The notes under the pieces are model-generated. The model did no database searches. It saw only the letters and a list, made by a program, of their open reading frames with translations, and had not been told where the DNA came from. Positions 24,144 to 34,586 of a stretch of DNA of 64,000 nucleotides are shown piece by piece. The position numbers and the translations under genes were made by a program. Source of the DNA: Gnetum montanum (taxonomy: Eukaryota; Streptophyta; Gnetopsida; Gnetales; Gnetaceae); NCBI GenBank assembly GCA_015680685.1, contig MNCI01035760.1, positions 78,937 to 142,936 of the forward strand, given 5' to 3'. Numbering within the stretch: the first letter of the stretch is position 1; each line of letters starts with the position of its first letter.

Positions 24144-24799
24144 GGCTACACTGTGCTACACTACATAGCGTAGCATAGTGTAGTAAGTAGCTACACTACG
24201 CCAATGTGCTATGCTACATAGCATAGCACAGCATAGCAAGCGGCTACACTACTTCAATGTGCTTCATTTCTTGTTTGCATTGTTGGCACACAGGATTCCA
24301 ACATGTGCAGTTTCGATAGCATGGTTACAGCATAGCAAGTTCATGACCAGCGTTGCATATCTATGTAGTATGGGCACATCAACATCTCATGGGGTCTAGG
24401 ACACGTGGCATCCAGGCCTCATTTCTCACCTACTCCTAGCCCTATAAATACCCCGACAAACAACACTCAAAGGATTGGCTTTTTGCATTGCCATTTTGCG
24501 CATTGGCTTTTTTGTGGTTGGCTTTTTGACTCAACAAATTGTTANAGACCCCATGAGATGTTGATGTGCCCATACTACATAGATATGCAACACTGGTCAT
24601 GAACTTGCTATGCTGTAACCATGCTATCGAAACTGCACATGTTGGAATCCTGTGTGCCAACAATGCAAACAAGAAATGAAGCACATTGAAGTAGTGTAGC
24701 CGCTTGCTATGCTGTGCTATGCTATGTAGCATAGCACATTGGCGTAGTGTAGCTACTTACTACACTATGCTACGCTATGTAGTGTAGCACAGTGTAGCC
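24144..24799. repeat. 254-bp inverted duplication bounded by single Ns
   Basis: 24546-24799 is the reverse complement of 24144-24397 with very few differences; single Ns lie at 24545 and 24800. No other LTR copy has the second arm. The Ns at both ends point to an assembly join rather than biology. Confidence 0.8.
24401..24450 (+). promoter_or_regulatory. Family-A LTR promoter: G-box/ABRE plus TATA
   Basis: ACACGTGGC at 24401-24409, then CCCTATAAATACCCC with TATAAATA at 24443-24450. The same pair occurs at 62831-62880; the element-5 5' LTR has worn forms (ACATGTGGC, TATGAATA). Confidence 0.65.
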
Positions 24800-25109
24800 N
24801 CTTGCGGGGGTGCATTTTCTTACCCAAGTTTATTCTGTTATCTCTTCATTGTTATCTTTGTTTGGCATTATTTTCTTCATTCTAGAATTTATTTATTACT
24901 GATTTTACCTCACGTATTTTATATTTAAAACAACGTTCACATAAGGTTAGGTTACACTAATTAAGTCCTTGTCTGATCAACTAGACCATTCAGGGTGCCC
25001 CACTTCCATTTTATCCAGCACAACCCACAACCCTCACATGGATTTGGGTTTAAACTATTCGCCTAGCAACCTCTCGGTGTCCCAGCCATCAACATTTACA
25101 ATCGCTATG

Positions 25110-25850
25110 AGAATCTGATCTTCCAAGAACTTAACTACATTTAATGCTAAACTTTTTGTTAGAGCCTTTTCTTTGAACCAATTGGGAAAGTAATCGGTAG
25201 TTGTAAGAATAAACTTATGTCTAGCTCTTAAAGGTGTAATTATACCAATAAAATCTAAGCCCCATTGCTAAAATGGTCTATTTACAATTACTAATTTTAA
25301 GGAAGCACTAGCTCTTTTGATATTGGGTACATGAATTTGACATTTGTAACATCATTGAACTTTCAAACTAATATCTTGGTACATATTAGGCCAATAAAAA
25401 AACATAATGAAATTTATGCTGCATAGTGGACTTAGGAGATTCATAAAATAAATTGGAATGATCATGAAATTATTCTAAGATAGGACCAATTTGATCATTG
25501 TGAATACATTCCAACAAAACCCCTCTAAAATCCTTTCTATATAAAATTCCATCTTTAACCAAAAATTTATTTTTTTCTTTTGAAAAAATATTTCTTTTGA
25601 CTTGTAGTTAAATTATCTAAAAATTTTCTTGTATCAAGGAATTCTAGAATCTCATCATACAAATTTTCTTCTTGAGTCTTTACTACACATACTTCATTTT
25701 CTCTAGACATTAACTTGAATAATCCCATTACTTTAATGGTTTACATATTTCCAATGAAAATCTAAAACTTTGAAGCTTTATGAGCCACTTTTCTCTTTTC
25801 AACTCAATTTCATTCTAAGTTAAGAATTGTTTGACCACAGGCTTTATTAA
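25110..25850 (-). pseudogene. pol: Integrase N-terminal and core part of element 2
   Basis: Minus-strand frame homologous to 40850-41628 of element 4: the zinc-site region (about 25500-25400), then the core with the PLKS..PFQQW-like stretch and a Pro-rich loop. It is interrupted at 25110 by element 1 and continues at 7346. Stops are frequent. Confidence 0.7.
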
Positions 25851-26260
25851 CATAATGTGAACTAATGAGTTTTCCAAATAATATTTGAAATGCTAAAGTG
25901 ATTTAATGACTAAAAATGATTGTTTCTCTAAGTCTAAATAATTTAATTCTTTACCTTTCAATTAATACCCAAAAAATCCAATTAGTTCATCTTGTCCTTC
26001 ATCTTTTTAAGTTAAAATGGCTACAATTGAATCATTTGTAGTAAAAGTATATAACCAAAAGTCTTCTTTCAATTTTGGCTTTACCAAGTTTGGAGCTTCT
26101 TAGATAGCCTTTTTCATTTCTACTAATTCTCTCTCTGATGTTGCTGTTTCCTCTACTAGAACATCTTTCTTTACCATATGTATCAAAGGTTTAGTAATTT
26201 TAGTGAATCCAGGGACAAATTTCTTAGTGAAATTTATCTTTCCAAAGAAAGATCTAAGAG
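25851..26260 (-). pseudogene. pol: gypsy-type RNase H of element 2
   Basis: The minus-strand frame matches 40266-40590 of element 4 (the LVKPKLKEDFWLYNFSSND region). Broken by stops near 26100 and 25980. Confidence 0.6.
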
Positions 26261-27200
26261 ACTTTTTACTTGTAGGATGCTTGATATTTTGTGCTGCTCA
26301 AATTTGAAAATTATCTATAGCAATTCAATCTTAACAAATCACATGGCCTAGTAAACTTCTAGATTTAACCCCAAAGATACATTTCTTAGGATTAATGAAA
26401 TACCATACCCATGAAATTTTTCAAAAACTTGTTGAAGATGACCAATATGATCTTCCTTCATTTTTGACAAGACTGTGATACCATCCAAATAAATCATAAT
26501 GAATTCACCTATTAAACCTTTAAAGGCTAAATCCATTTCTTTTTTAAAAGTATCTCCAGCATTTGACAATCCAAATGGCATTCTTTGCTAAGTAAAAGTT
26601 CCCCACTTGGTGATAAATGTCATTTTATATCTATCATGCTTATCTATCATGATCTAATTATAGTCTGAAAAACCATCTAAGAAAGAATATACCTGACAAC
26701 TTGATACTTAAATCAACATCTCATCGATTTTTGGAAGTGAGTATTTATATTTTAATGAGGCTTCATTCAAATTTCTAAAATCCACACAAAGTCTAATATC
26801 ACAATTCTTCTTTCTTATTTGTATAAGGTTAGTAAGCCATGTCGAATATCAGACCAGATATATGATTCGAGCTTGCAATAGCTTTTTGATCTTAGCTTTC
26901 ATAGCTAGCTCAAATGATGGATTAAATTTCCTTTGCTTTTTCTTAACTATCTTACAACCATCTATTAAAGAGATTTTATGTGTCATTATCTCTAGTCGAA
27001 AAGTTTTAAAATCATCATAACCCCAAGAAAAATTTTCAAAATTATGTTTTAGGAGTAATGATAAATTTTTGCATAAAGACTGAATCCTTTTCCTTCATGA
27101 CATTCAACATCTTTGGCATCTCAATAGATCTAAAATTTACTACTTCATAAGCTTGATCATCTTGATTCTATATATCCTTTTTGGTAAATCGATTTTACTG
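26261..27200 (-). pseudogene. pol: Reverse transcriptase of element 2
   Basis: The clearest stretch is 26581-26348 on the minus strand, beginning MPFGLSNAGDTF and containing MIYLDGITVLSK, where the catalytic YxDD has become YLDG. Upstream (about 26940-26600) are the worn Pro-rich and SYN (S-x-Y-N) motifs shared with element 4 (39590-39830). The copy is dead. Confidence 0.8.
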
Positions 27201-27379
27201 AATTCATGGTCATGATCAATCACCTTTTTGGGAATCAAATTTTTTAAACCTTGACATTGTTTTAGGTCTAATTTGACCTTCAAGTTCTTTTTTTATTTTT
27301 TAACAATCTAAGCAATTAATCATCATCTTCAAAAACTTATAAATGTTTTATGTTATCTGGTAGTGATGGCTGATATTCA

Positions 27380-27986
27380 TTCTCAATTGTTATACCTTCA
27401 TAACCTACAATCTTTTTCAAATCTATTGTTTAAGCTACTTTTGCTAAGTCATCTACTATATAATTGTCCTTCCTACCTATATGTTCTATTTGATAATGAT
27501 GACACTAATCCAACACTTTGTAGGCAAGCTACTTATAGGGTCACAAGAATGACCTTATTACCACATAATTACCTTTAATCTATTCACAAACTAATCTTGA
27601 GTCTCTTTTATGCTAATTTCCTTTACTTATTTTTCTAATACTATCTTAAACCCAATACCCAAAGATTCATATTTAGCTTTTTTATTCATATAATGAAAGG
27701 ATAGATGAATTACATCAAATATTTTTGGGAAATCATATTTTACTAATAATATTCCAACTCCTACACCTTTGGAATTACAAAAACTATTAAAGGATAGTTC
27801 CCATTGGCTCCCATCTTGAAATTCCTCTTTTTCCAAGTTAGAAACTTCTTGAAGTGTCCGAATGTTTGTTTCAAAAGCTCTTGTTTCAACAACTTTATTC
27901 TTTCCATTTGAAGTAATGTTTTCACTCATCAAAGGCTCACTATATATGTATATTTGATTTGGCTCACTCTTCCAAGGTAGCCACAT
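27380..27986 (-). pseudogene. pol: Archaeal-type RNase H upstream of RT, element 2
   Basis: Minus-strand frame with QWELSFNSFCNSKGVGVGIL, then NKKAKYESLGIGF, followed by worn remains of the third motif. It aligns with 38640-39035 of element 4, where FDGSCDSKG, AKYEALGI, KGDSRLV and YIADDIAKAT are all intact. Here the first catalytic Asp is Asn. It lies between protease and RT, unlike family A, where the aRNH follows the gypsy RNase H. Confidence 0.75.
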
Positions 27987-28335
27987 ATGTGATTAATCCA
28001 TTGATATGTAACCTAAGAAATTCTTATTCCAACTTCTACTCAACAAAAGACTATGTGAGTTTGTTATATCTACTATTTGAATAGTTACTCTACTTTTGAT
28101 ACGAGGTTCAAAAGCGATTTCTAGTAGAACATTTGGTAATTGACCCATAATCTTCACTCTACTCTTGTCTACTTAAATAATCTTTTTATTTTGTTTTTCA
28201 AGAATCAAACCAAGTTTTTTGCATATAGATAATGGCATAATAGTAGAGGTAGCTCAAAAATCAACCAAACAATTGTGAAGATATTTGTCCTTTAACTTCC
28301 TTGACAAAAGAAAAGGAGGAGCTTTCATGTTAAGA
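27987..28335 (-). pseudogene. Aspartic protease of element 2
   Basis: The minus-strand frame has YLHNCLVDF, a stop, ATSTIMPL: the D-x-G-A active-site loop with the Gly codon worn to a stop. Then CKKLGLILEKQNKK and HSLLLSRSWNKNFLGY, the usual second protease motif. It runs directly into the aRNH. Confidence 0.65.
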
Positions 28336-28439
28336 GTACAATCATAACTAGCTTTTGTTTTCATGTCATTGCTGTACATGTAGCTTAAATCTGACTCTCC
28401 AATTCTCATTTTACCTTTAATAAATGCTAAAGCCTTTCT

Positions 28440-29985
28440 TTGATGATCACCTATCTATAGTAATTAATATATGCTTATATTGGCTCTAACATGTTTAAGA
28501 TCTTCAATCAAATCATATTCTCCATCTCCATGAAAGCTTGATTTCTTCATCCATTTATTAAAAGTTCAATTTTGGATACTTTTCTCCACTTGATCTTCTT
28601 TATTTTTATTTTTCTCTCTTCTACTTGGTTCTAAAATATTTCTCTTAGTAGATGGATCAAAAATAACGTTTGAAGGCCTATAAATAGTTAATCTTCCTTT
28701 TGATTGAAGATCATATCCATTTTCCTCATTGTTATTACACTCTTCATATGACAATATATCCTCTTCAAAACTACATAGTGAAGAAGTATCACTAGATCCA
28801 TTATTAGAATATTTTCTTGCATAATAAACACTAGATAGCCCATTATCTAATTCAATATCAAGGAAGTTAGACATAACAACATCACTTTAATCCTCATCTT
28901 CTACTAACTTATTATCTTGATGCTTATATTTTCAATTTTTCTTTTCTTCCTTAACCTTAACTTTTGTTAAATCTTTCTCTAGTTTCACCATTTTGTTGGA
29001 AAAGTCCCTCATTAATTGTCATTTTTCATATTCTCTACTTTCTAACTCTTGTTCTATCTTAATACGAGAGGGTCCTAGTAATGCTTTAAGTTAAGCAAAA
29101 CATTCCATAGGAATCATCATTTTCTCTTCTCTTTTTTTAGTTGTGATGTTCAAATGTTATCAAGGAGTCTCTTCTCTTTTTACTTGTATAGCTTCACTAA
29201 AGTAGTCATTCAATGTTATCAAGTTTGGAGTTCTTCTCAACCAGATTGAAATATTGGGATTCACAGCCTTAAGATAGGTATCTCTAAGCACTTCATCTAA
29301 TGGTCTATATTATCTTTGAAACACTTCACAAATTTGTTGAAACTTAATATTGAAATATCTCATTGACTCTTTAACTCTTTACTTAGTTTCTACTAATCCA
29401 CAGTATAGTTGTTGTTGATCCAATTGATTGTCAAACTAAGCCAAGAAAATTATTTTCATATCATCCCAACTTATGATACTATTACTTGGTAAGTTTGAAT
29501 ACCAAATTTGAGCCATATCCTTTAAATTTGCTATAAGCAACCTACAAGCTTGATCTTGATGTTGAACATTTTCATGAGCTAAAGCTAACTCAATAAGATA
29601 AATATATTCTTCAACTAAGAAAGCATTTTCATGAATAAGAGGCTCAAGCAAATATTTATAAACTACCTTAAGAATATCATTGTAGTTTTTAAATCCTAAT
29701 GGTGTAACTCTTTTCTAAGGATTTTTCATCCTATTAGAATTACTTTTGATCGTTGAACTCNTAAGGATTTTTCATCCTATTAGAATTACTTTTGATCGTT
29801 GAACTCTTAGACATATTTGGTCTTCTCTTATAGACTAATAAATCAGACAAAAGGGGTGATTTTATTATCTTTTTTATTTTTACTCCACTACTTGTTCCAA
29901 ACTCAAAAACCTTTTTATGTTCTTCTTCTAATGAATAACCAATCTTATAATCAATAATTTCTTTAGAATCATTGAAATCTTCCAA
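28440..29985 (-). pseudogene. gag: gag of element 2
   Basis: The minus-strand frame starts near 29985. The core has LLEPLIHENAFLVEEYIYLI, DQACRLLIANLKDMAQIWY and SWDDMKIIFLAQFDNQ, then VKESMRYFNIKFQQICEVF: a typical retrotransposon gag helical core. A Lys/Glu-rich coiled-coil-like stretch follows (about 29040-28920) and then a Ser/Asn/Glu-rich C-terminal region (28874-28566). No clear CCHC knuckle. A 45-bp direct duplication around an N (29716-29806) distorts the N-terminal part. Confidence 0.75.
29716..29806. repeat. 45-bp direct duplication around an N
   Basis: 29716-29760 and 29762-29806 are identical and separated by a single N at 29761. This is the signature of two overlapping contig ends left unmerged. 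Confidence 0.85.
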
Positions 29986-30039
29986 ACTATCATTCTATTC
30001 AATCATTAACTTGAAAATAATAGCTAATTTCTTAAACCT

Positions 30040-30205
30040 TTCTAGCAAGAAAGAACTATTGGTGTGCTAGGACTATTAGGTTTATGAACTTAGAGGATAA
30101 ATTTTCTAACCATCCTCTTAGCACCAAAAGAACCATTGACATGGTAAGACTATTAGGATTATAAACATAGGGAACAAATTGCCCTACTTATAGTGCCAAA
30201 AGAAC
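30040..30205 (-). repeat. PBS region of element 2 with tandem PBS-like leader repeats
   Basis: Directly after the 5' LTR on the minus strand is GTTCTTTTGGCACTATAAGT (30205-30186), the expected primer-binding site. A second near copy, GTTCTTTTGGTGCTAAGAGG, lies about 80 bases downstream (around 30135-30115) and a partial third near 30060. The whole unit (ACTATTAGGATTATAAAC core) is tandemly repeated. Confidence 0.65.
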
Positions 30206-33135
30206 TATTGGTGACCATTTGAGACCAAATTACCAATGAGCTTCTCCAAATAGGATTTAGATGCTTACTAGTCTCTAGCAACACCAAGGCCCAGATACCT
30301 CAAAATAAACTAAGTAGTCATAAAATGAACTAGTGGTGACAATGTATTTACTATTGTGAATGTTGAAATGATTCAGTTGTGTGTAAAACTATAATTGGAT
30401 TTCACAAAAGAGATTCAGCTAACTTTGTCAAATACTGTGAGTTGTTGAAGGTTCCTATTTTATTCAATCACTAAGTCTACATGGTCCTTCGCATATGTAC
30501 TAGTAACAAATAGAATTTCACAAAAAAATTGAGCACAATTTTGCCAATCTACTCCTAATTTTCTCGAGAGAGAAAGTTCCATAAGAAAATTAGAAATAGA
30601 GTGAGATTTAATGGACTTATAAAGAGAGAAAAGAAAGTAGAATATCATGAAATCTCAAATATTTAAGAAAGATAAATCAACATAAGGAAACACTTCATAA
30701 TAAAGCTATTCTCAATTCAAGAACTATGAATTATTCAAAACTTTCTAAACTCAACAAGTAATTTCATAAAGACAATTTTATTATACTACCAAAAACCACT
30801 ACATAAATAACAAAGTACAAGTTTCTATTTTGGCTAGTTAATAGATTTCAAAGATTACATTCAATAGAGCTTTCAAAAAACATTGACATTTTCTTGATTG
30901 AAATACCAAGGCAATATACTTTAAAAATAAAGAAGCTATTTCAATTCCATCAAAATACCAAAAGATTTTCCAAGATTCTCTATGCTCAAAACATGGAAAT
31001 TTTGTTAAGACATTACTATTAAATTTCTCTTGAGACTTTCAACAACAAGAGCTCTCCTATGGCAAATCTTAATAGGAGTCATTGTGCAAAAACAAAGCTA
31101 TAAAAGCAACCTAGGATAAATTTCAAAATTAAATGTCAAGCATGATACTATATAAACCATTAACTAGAAAACTAAAAAAATGGGAAGAAAAAAACTCATA
31201 GGATTAAAAAAAAGTAGCTAAATTAATGTCTTTAGCAAGCCATATTACAATTAATCTTCAATTATCTTTTTTCAAATCTTGCCTCCTAAAATCTTTTTTC
31301 AAATTTACCTTTCAAGGTCATTTTATAGTGACATTAAGGTAGTTATAATAATCATGAGAAGTTATGGGTCTTAGAAATATCTTAGGCATATAAATTTATA
31401 ACCACCTTAAGAGTTATAACTTCTATGGGGATTATGAGAAATTTGAGTTATGATTGCCAAGTGTTTCCTTGATAAAAAATATCATAAAAGCTATCATAGG
31501 AAGTTACAAAAATTGGAGAAATACATGGCACAATTGGAAAGTATACTTTCAAATATAAATACTTAGGAATTTTAGTTAGGTTTTTATACAACTTAATCAT
31601 GTGAAAATTTACTTTGAACAAGTAAAGTTCTATAGATCCACCCCTTTAAATTGCAACTTTGACACTTATGCATGTATTACTTTTCCAAACTCATGCTACT
31701 ACTTATAGCCACCATAGTATACGTAATTTTTTTATTAATACTTCACCACAAACTTGAGGTTAAACTACGAATCATAGTTTTTCAGATGTAGTTTGGGTGC
31801 AAGGGTTTGCTACTACCATGTTGCCACCTTGTTCCTGTTGTTGTATTGCCCTCGTCGTTGTATTGCTCATTGCCCTGCTGTTGTGTTGCTCATTGGAAAG
31901 AGTGGTGTCACCATGATGGGCAAGCATGTGTTGGATTCATGGCTTTGTCTAGCATCCCTAGTGTGTTGCTATGTGTTTTGGAAATTGTAGATTTATTTGA
32001 AAATATTTTGAACTCCACTTGTTGGCTTGTTGCTACCCTACAAATGCCAACACTTCTAGCTCCATCGCTGTTGGAGGAAACGACATCTCCTACCATCATG
32101 GTCCTCACGTTGACATTGCATTCACAATTTCTATCATCATCAAATTTTGAACCACCAATTTTACTTGTTTTGGTTGTTTCTTTTAGGGGTTTTAATTGGC
32201 CTTCTTTGGTTAGACTGAACTACCATTGAATGTTTAATTACCATTCTGTGTTTTCTAGTTTCTCTTGGCCATACTGCTAATGATCCTATGCGTTAGGGCT
32301 ATCCTCTTTTTCTCTAAAAATTGTAGTTTCCACTATTAAATTTCTACATGTAGGTAAATAAGAACTTTCTTGGTTTTTATGGTTGTGCAAGGAAAAGAAA
32401 TCATGATGTAGTGTTACTAGTAAAATTCCATTATTTTTTTTCTTCTTGGATAGATGTTGTTTCTCAGGCAACAAAAATCTACTTAATAATACAATGTTTA
32501 AGATGATGAGCTATGTCAATTTTTTTTGTCCTTATTGGAGAAAGGATTTTGATTAATAACATTAACTCCCACTTGATTACTATTCCAATAACTTTGGGTA
32601 TTATTTTGCAACCTAATTTCAAACCTTCACTATTTCCTTTCCTGATTTCAACTATTTTCTTCCATTTTCCATAGCATCCAATAGTTAGTCACAAAAAATT
32701 TTCCTTGATAATGTTGCAGTGTTTTTCTCAACTTCAAACTTCTCAAATTGTTGTTAACTTAGCCATGTGTTTTTGTCAAAATGCTTATTCCAAGCTATCT
32801 CCATTAGAATCTTTAAACATAAGGACTTGGAACAAGCTTATCCTAAATTTAACTTTAAGCAAAAAAAAAAAAAATTCCTTGCCTGTATATCCACCTTAAA
32901 CTATAAAATCCAGAGACACTAAGGACTAAGAAATTATTCATCTCCTACTCCTAGTTACACTCCATAAGAGCATAACAACCAAGAAAGCATCACTAAATAG
33001 ATCATTTTCCCAAAACTTAGATAGGAAATGTTACATCTAGTCTTCAAATACATGTCTTTTTATCTTTATATATCATTTTTTCATATCTATCAATTCCATA
33101 TTCCTTCTCCATAAAATGGATAAAATGTGCTAACA
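30206..33135 (-). repeat. 5' LTR of element 2 (family B, about 2.9 kb)
   Basis: On the minus strand it starts TGTTAGCACATTTTATCC at 33135 and ends near CACCAATA at 30206, followed by the PBS. It is colinear with 2426-5324. A TATAAAAT box lies on the minus strand at 31320-31327. A 66-residue minus-strand frame (32108-31908) is partly conserved in the 3' LTR. Confidence 0.8.
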
Positions 33136-33140
33136 ACTAT

Positions 33141-34071
33141 GAATCCCCTATATTTCATCTTGTGGAGGTCAAAAATGCTCCACACACTACAAATCCCATG
33201 TAAGCCAACTTGTGGGAGCTAAAAATACTCCATAGGCTACAAAAATTAGCCTTTTCATTTCTTACACTACATATTCCAACTTCACATGCTATGGAAACAT
33301 GTAAGGTAGCATGTGGGATTTGGGCTTTAGTTTCACACACTATACATCTCAATCTCACATATTGGGCAATGTGTATGGTAGTGTTTGGTACTTGGGCTTT
33401 AAGCTCACATGCTACACTTTGATCTAGGAACAATTTGTAATGCTCAAAAAGCTATAATGGATGTCAATGCAATAGATTCACTACTTATAAATACCATATC
33501 TAACACATCTTTGAAAACCTTTTGAGCAATCTCATAGTAGAATACTTAGTAGAGAATAGCAGATCTTTGCAACAAATTTTTTTAGCTTTTTCATTGCTTT
33601 AGTAATGTTGATTTTTGATCACAAGACTTAGAGTAGGAATTTATTTCATTGCAAATCAAATCAAGAAACCAATGTAGACTCTATGCAAGACACACTATAA
33701 TCTGCACCAGATCACAACAAGAATAATAATTTCTTAGGATTTAATAGTGTTGATCTTTATTCTTTCTCAAACCTCCATATTACATTCATTGATAGCTACA
33801 TATAATAAGATATTTTTAGTCATTTCTATTTGGCTATATTTTTATCCTATTTTACCAGTTCTCAGATCTTGCACTATACTCTTCATTTTACAAGTGTTTA
33901 TTATAGTTTATTCCTATTTACATAAATCAGTAATAGATTTTTAAGTTCCTAAGTAATCAACAAGACCATTTAGGATGCTCCAAATTCTTTTTGAGACCCA
34001 TGGATTTGTGAGTTAAACTATCTCACATGGTATTTCTTAGTTTTCCAATAACAAAATTTTCCATCGTTATA
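33141..34071 (+). repeat. Right part of the family-C LTR (element 3)
   Basis: It ends ...CCATCGTTATA directly before a PBS. The last 130 bases (GACCATTTAGGATGCTCC, GAGTTAAACTATC) resemble the family-A LTR end. The left part holds a worn tandem unit of about 66 bases with CTACAAATCCCA and CTTGTGGGAGC, which continues across element 2 into 2370-2425. Confidence 0.65.
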
Positions 34072-34076
34072 GTTTT

Positions 34077-34095
34077 TGGCATTAGAATGAGGGCC
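34077..34095 (+). promoter_or_regulatory. Primer-binding site of element 3
   Basis: TGGCATTAGAATGAGGGCC, six bases after the LTR end; a variant of the family-A site TGGCACTAGAAGGATGGGC. Confidence 0.6.
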
Positions 34096-34586
34096 TCTAC
34101 CTTACTTTTTTACTAAAATTTGTTGCAAAAAAATTGCTAACTATGTCTACCTTAGCCTTCAAGCTCATTTGATCAAGAAAAAAATTTATTTTTGATTTTT
34201 TAAAAATCCAACATGTGGCCTAATAACTAGGCTTATTTACAATATTTTTATTTTTAATTTTGTAGTTGCAAGTAACACCTATGTATAATCCCTGATTTTA
34301 TGATTAATCCCTTGTATAATATGCAAGTAACACCTACCATCTCCTTGGGTTAAAATTTGTAAGCAATTTTCCAAGATTCTGCCATGTTTACATCTCTTCC
34401 ATTTTCCATCCAACCTCACTCCACCTAGCCACCTCATAGTGTGCCTTTCATGCCTCCCCCATTCATCATTGTAGCATGCCCTTCTTTGGGACCTCAAGTC
34501 CCATAGACTTCTTGCATACCCATTATTTACTTTATTCCACAAATCCCTATGCAAACATCATTCTCCCTCTTTAACCCCCTACAATA

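Larger units (their letters stand above)
7347..25109 (+). mobile_element. Element 1: family-A Ty3/gypsy (Tat/Ogre-like) element, 17.8 kb
   Basis: It starts TGAAACACC at 7347 and ends TCGCTATG at 25109, with 5-bp target copies. Order: deleted 5' LTR, PBS, gag, protease, array i, antisense gene on the minus strand, array ii, RT, RNase H, archaeal-type RNase H, integrase, array iii, long 3' untranslated part, PPT, 3' LTR. It is colinear with element 5. Stops and frameshifts occur in every gene, so it is dead. Confidence 0.85.
23374..25109 (+). repeat. 3' LTR of element 1 (family A)
   Basis: It starts TGAAACACC and ends TCGCTATG. It matches both LTRs of element 5 over its length. It contains four or five short hairpin blocks made of GCTATGCTAC/GTAGCATAGC, a G-box and TATA box (24401-24450), and a probable assembly-derived inverted copy (24546-24799). 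Confidence 0.8.
2426..33135 (-). mobile_element. Element 2: complete family-B Ty3/gypsy element, minus strand, hosting element 1
   Basis: It is bounded by long LTRs (2426-5324 and 30206-33135) with ends close to TGTTG...CAACA, and by near-matching 5-bp target copies GCTAT and ACTAT. Without the nested element 1 it is about 12.9 kb. Reading on the minus strand the order is 5' LTR, PBS, gag, protease, archaeal-type RNase H, RT, RNase H, integrase, an extra sense ORF, 3' LTR. All frames carry stops. Element 1 sits inside its integrase; removing it restores continuity with the matching stretch of element 4. Confidence 0.8.

Noticed and set aside
24144-24799. Large hairpin as a foldback transposon or microRNA-like locus
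   Set aside because: Single Ns at both arm borders and absence from the other LTR copies point to an assembly artefact.
31793-32229. Hydrophobic plus-strand frames within the family-B LTR
   Set aside because: They lie opposite to the element's sense, differ between the two LTRs, and have no recognisable domain.
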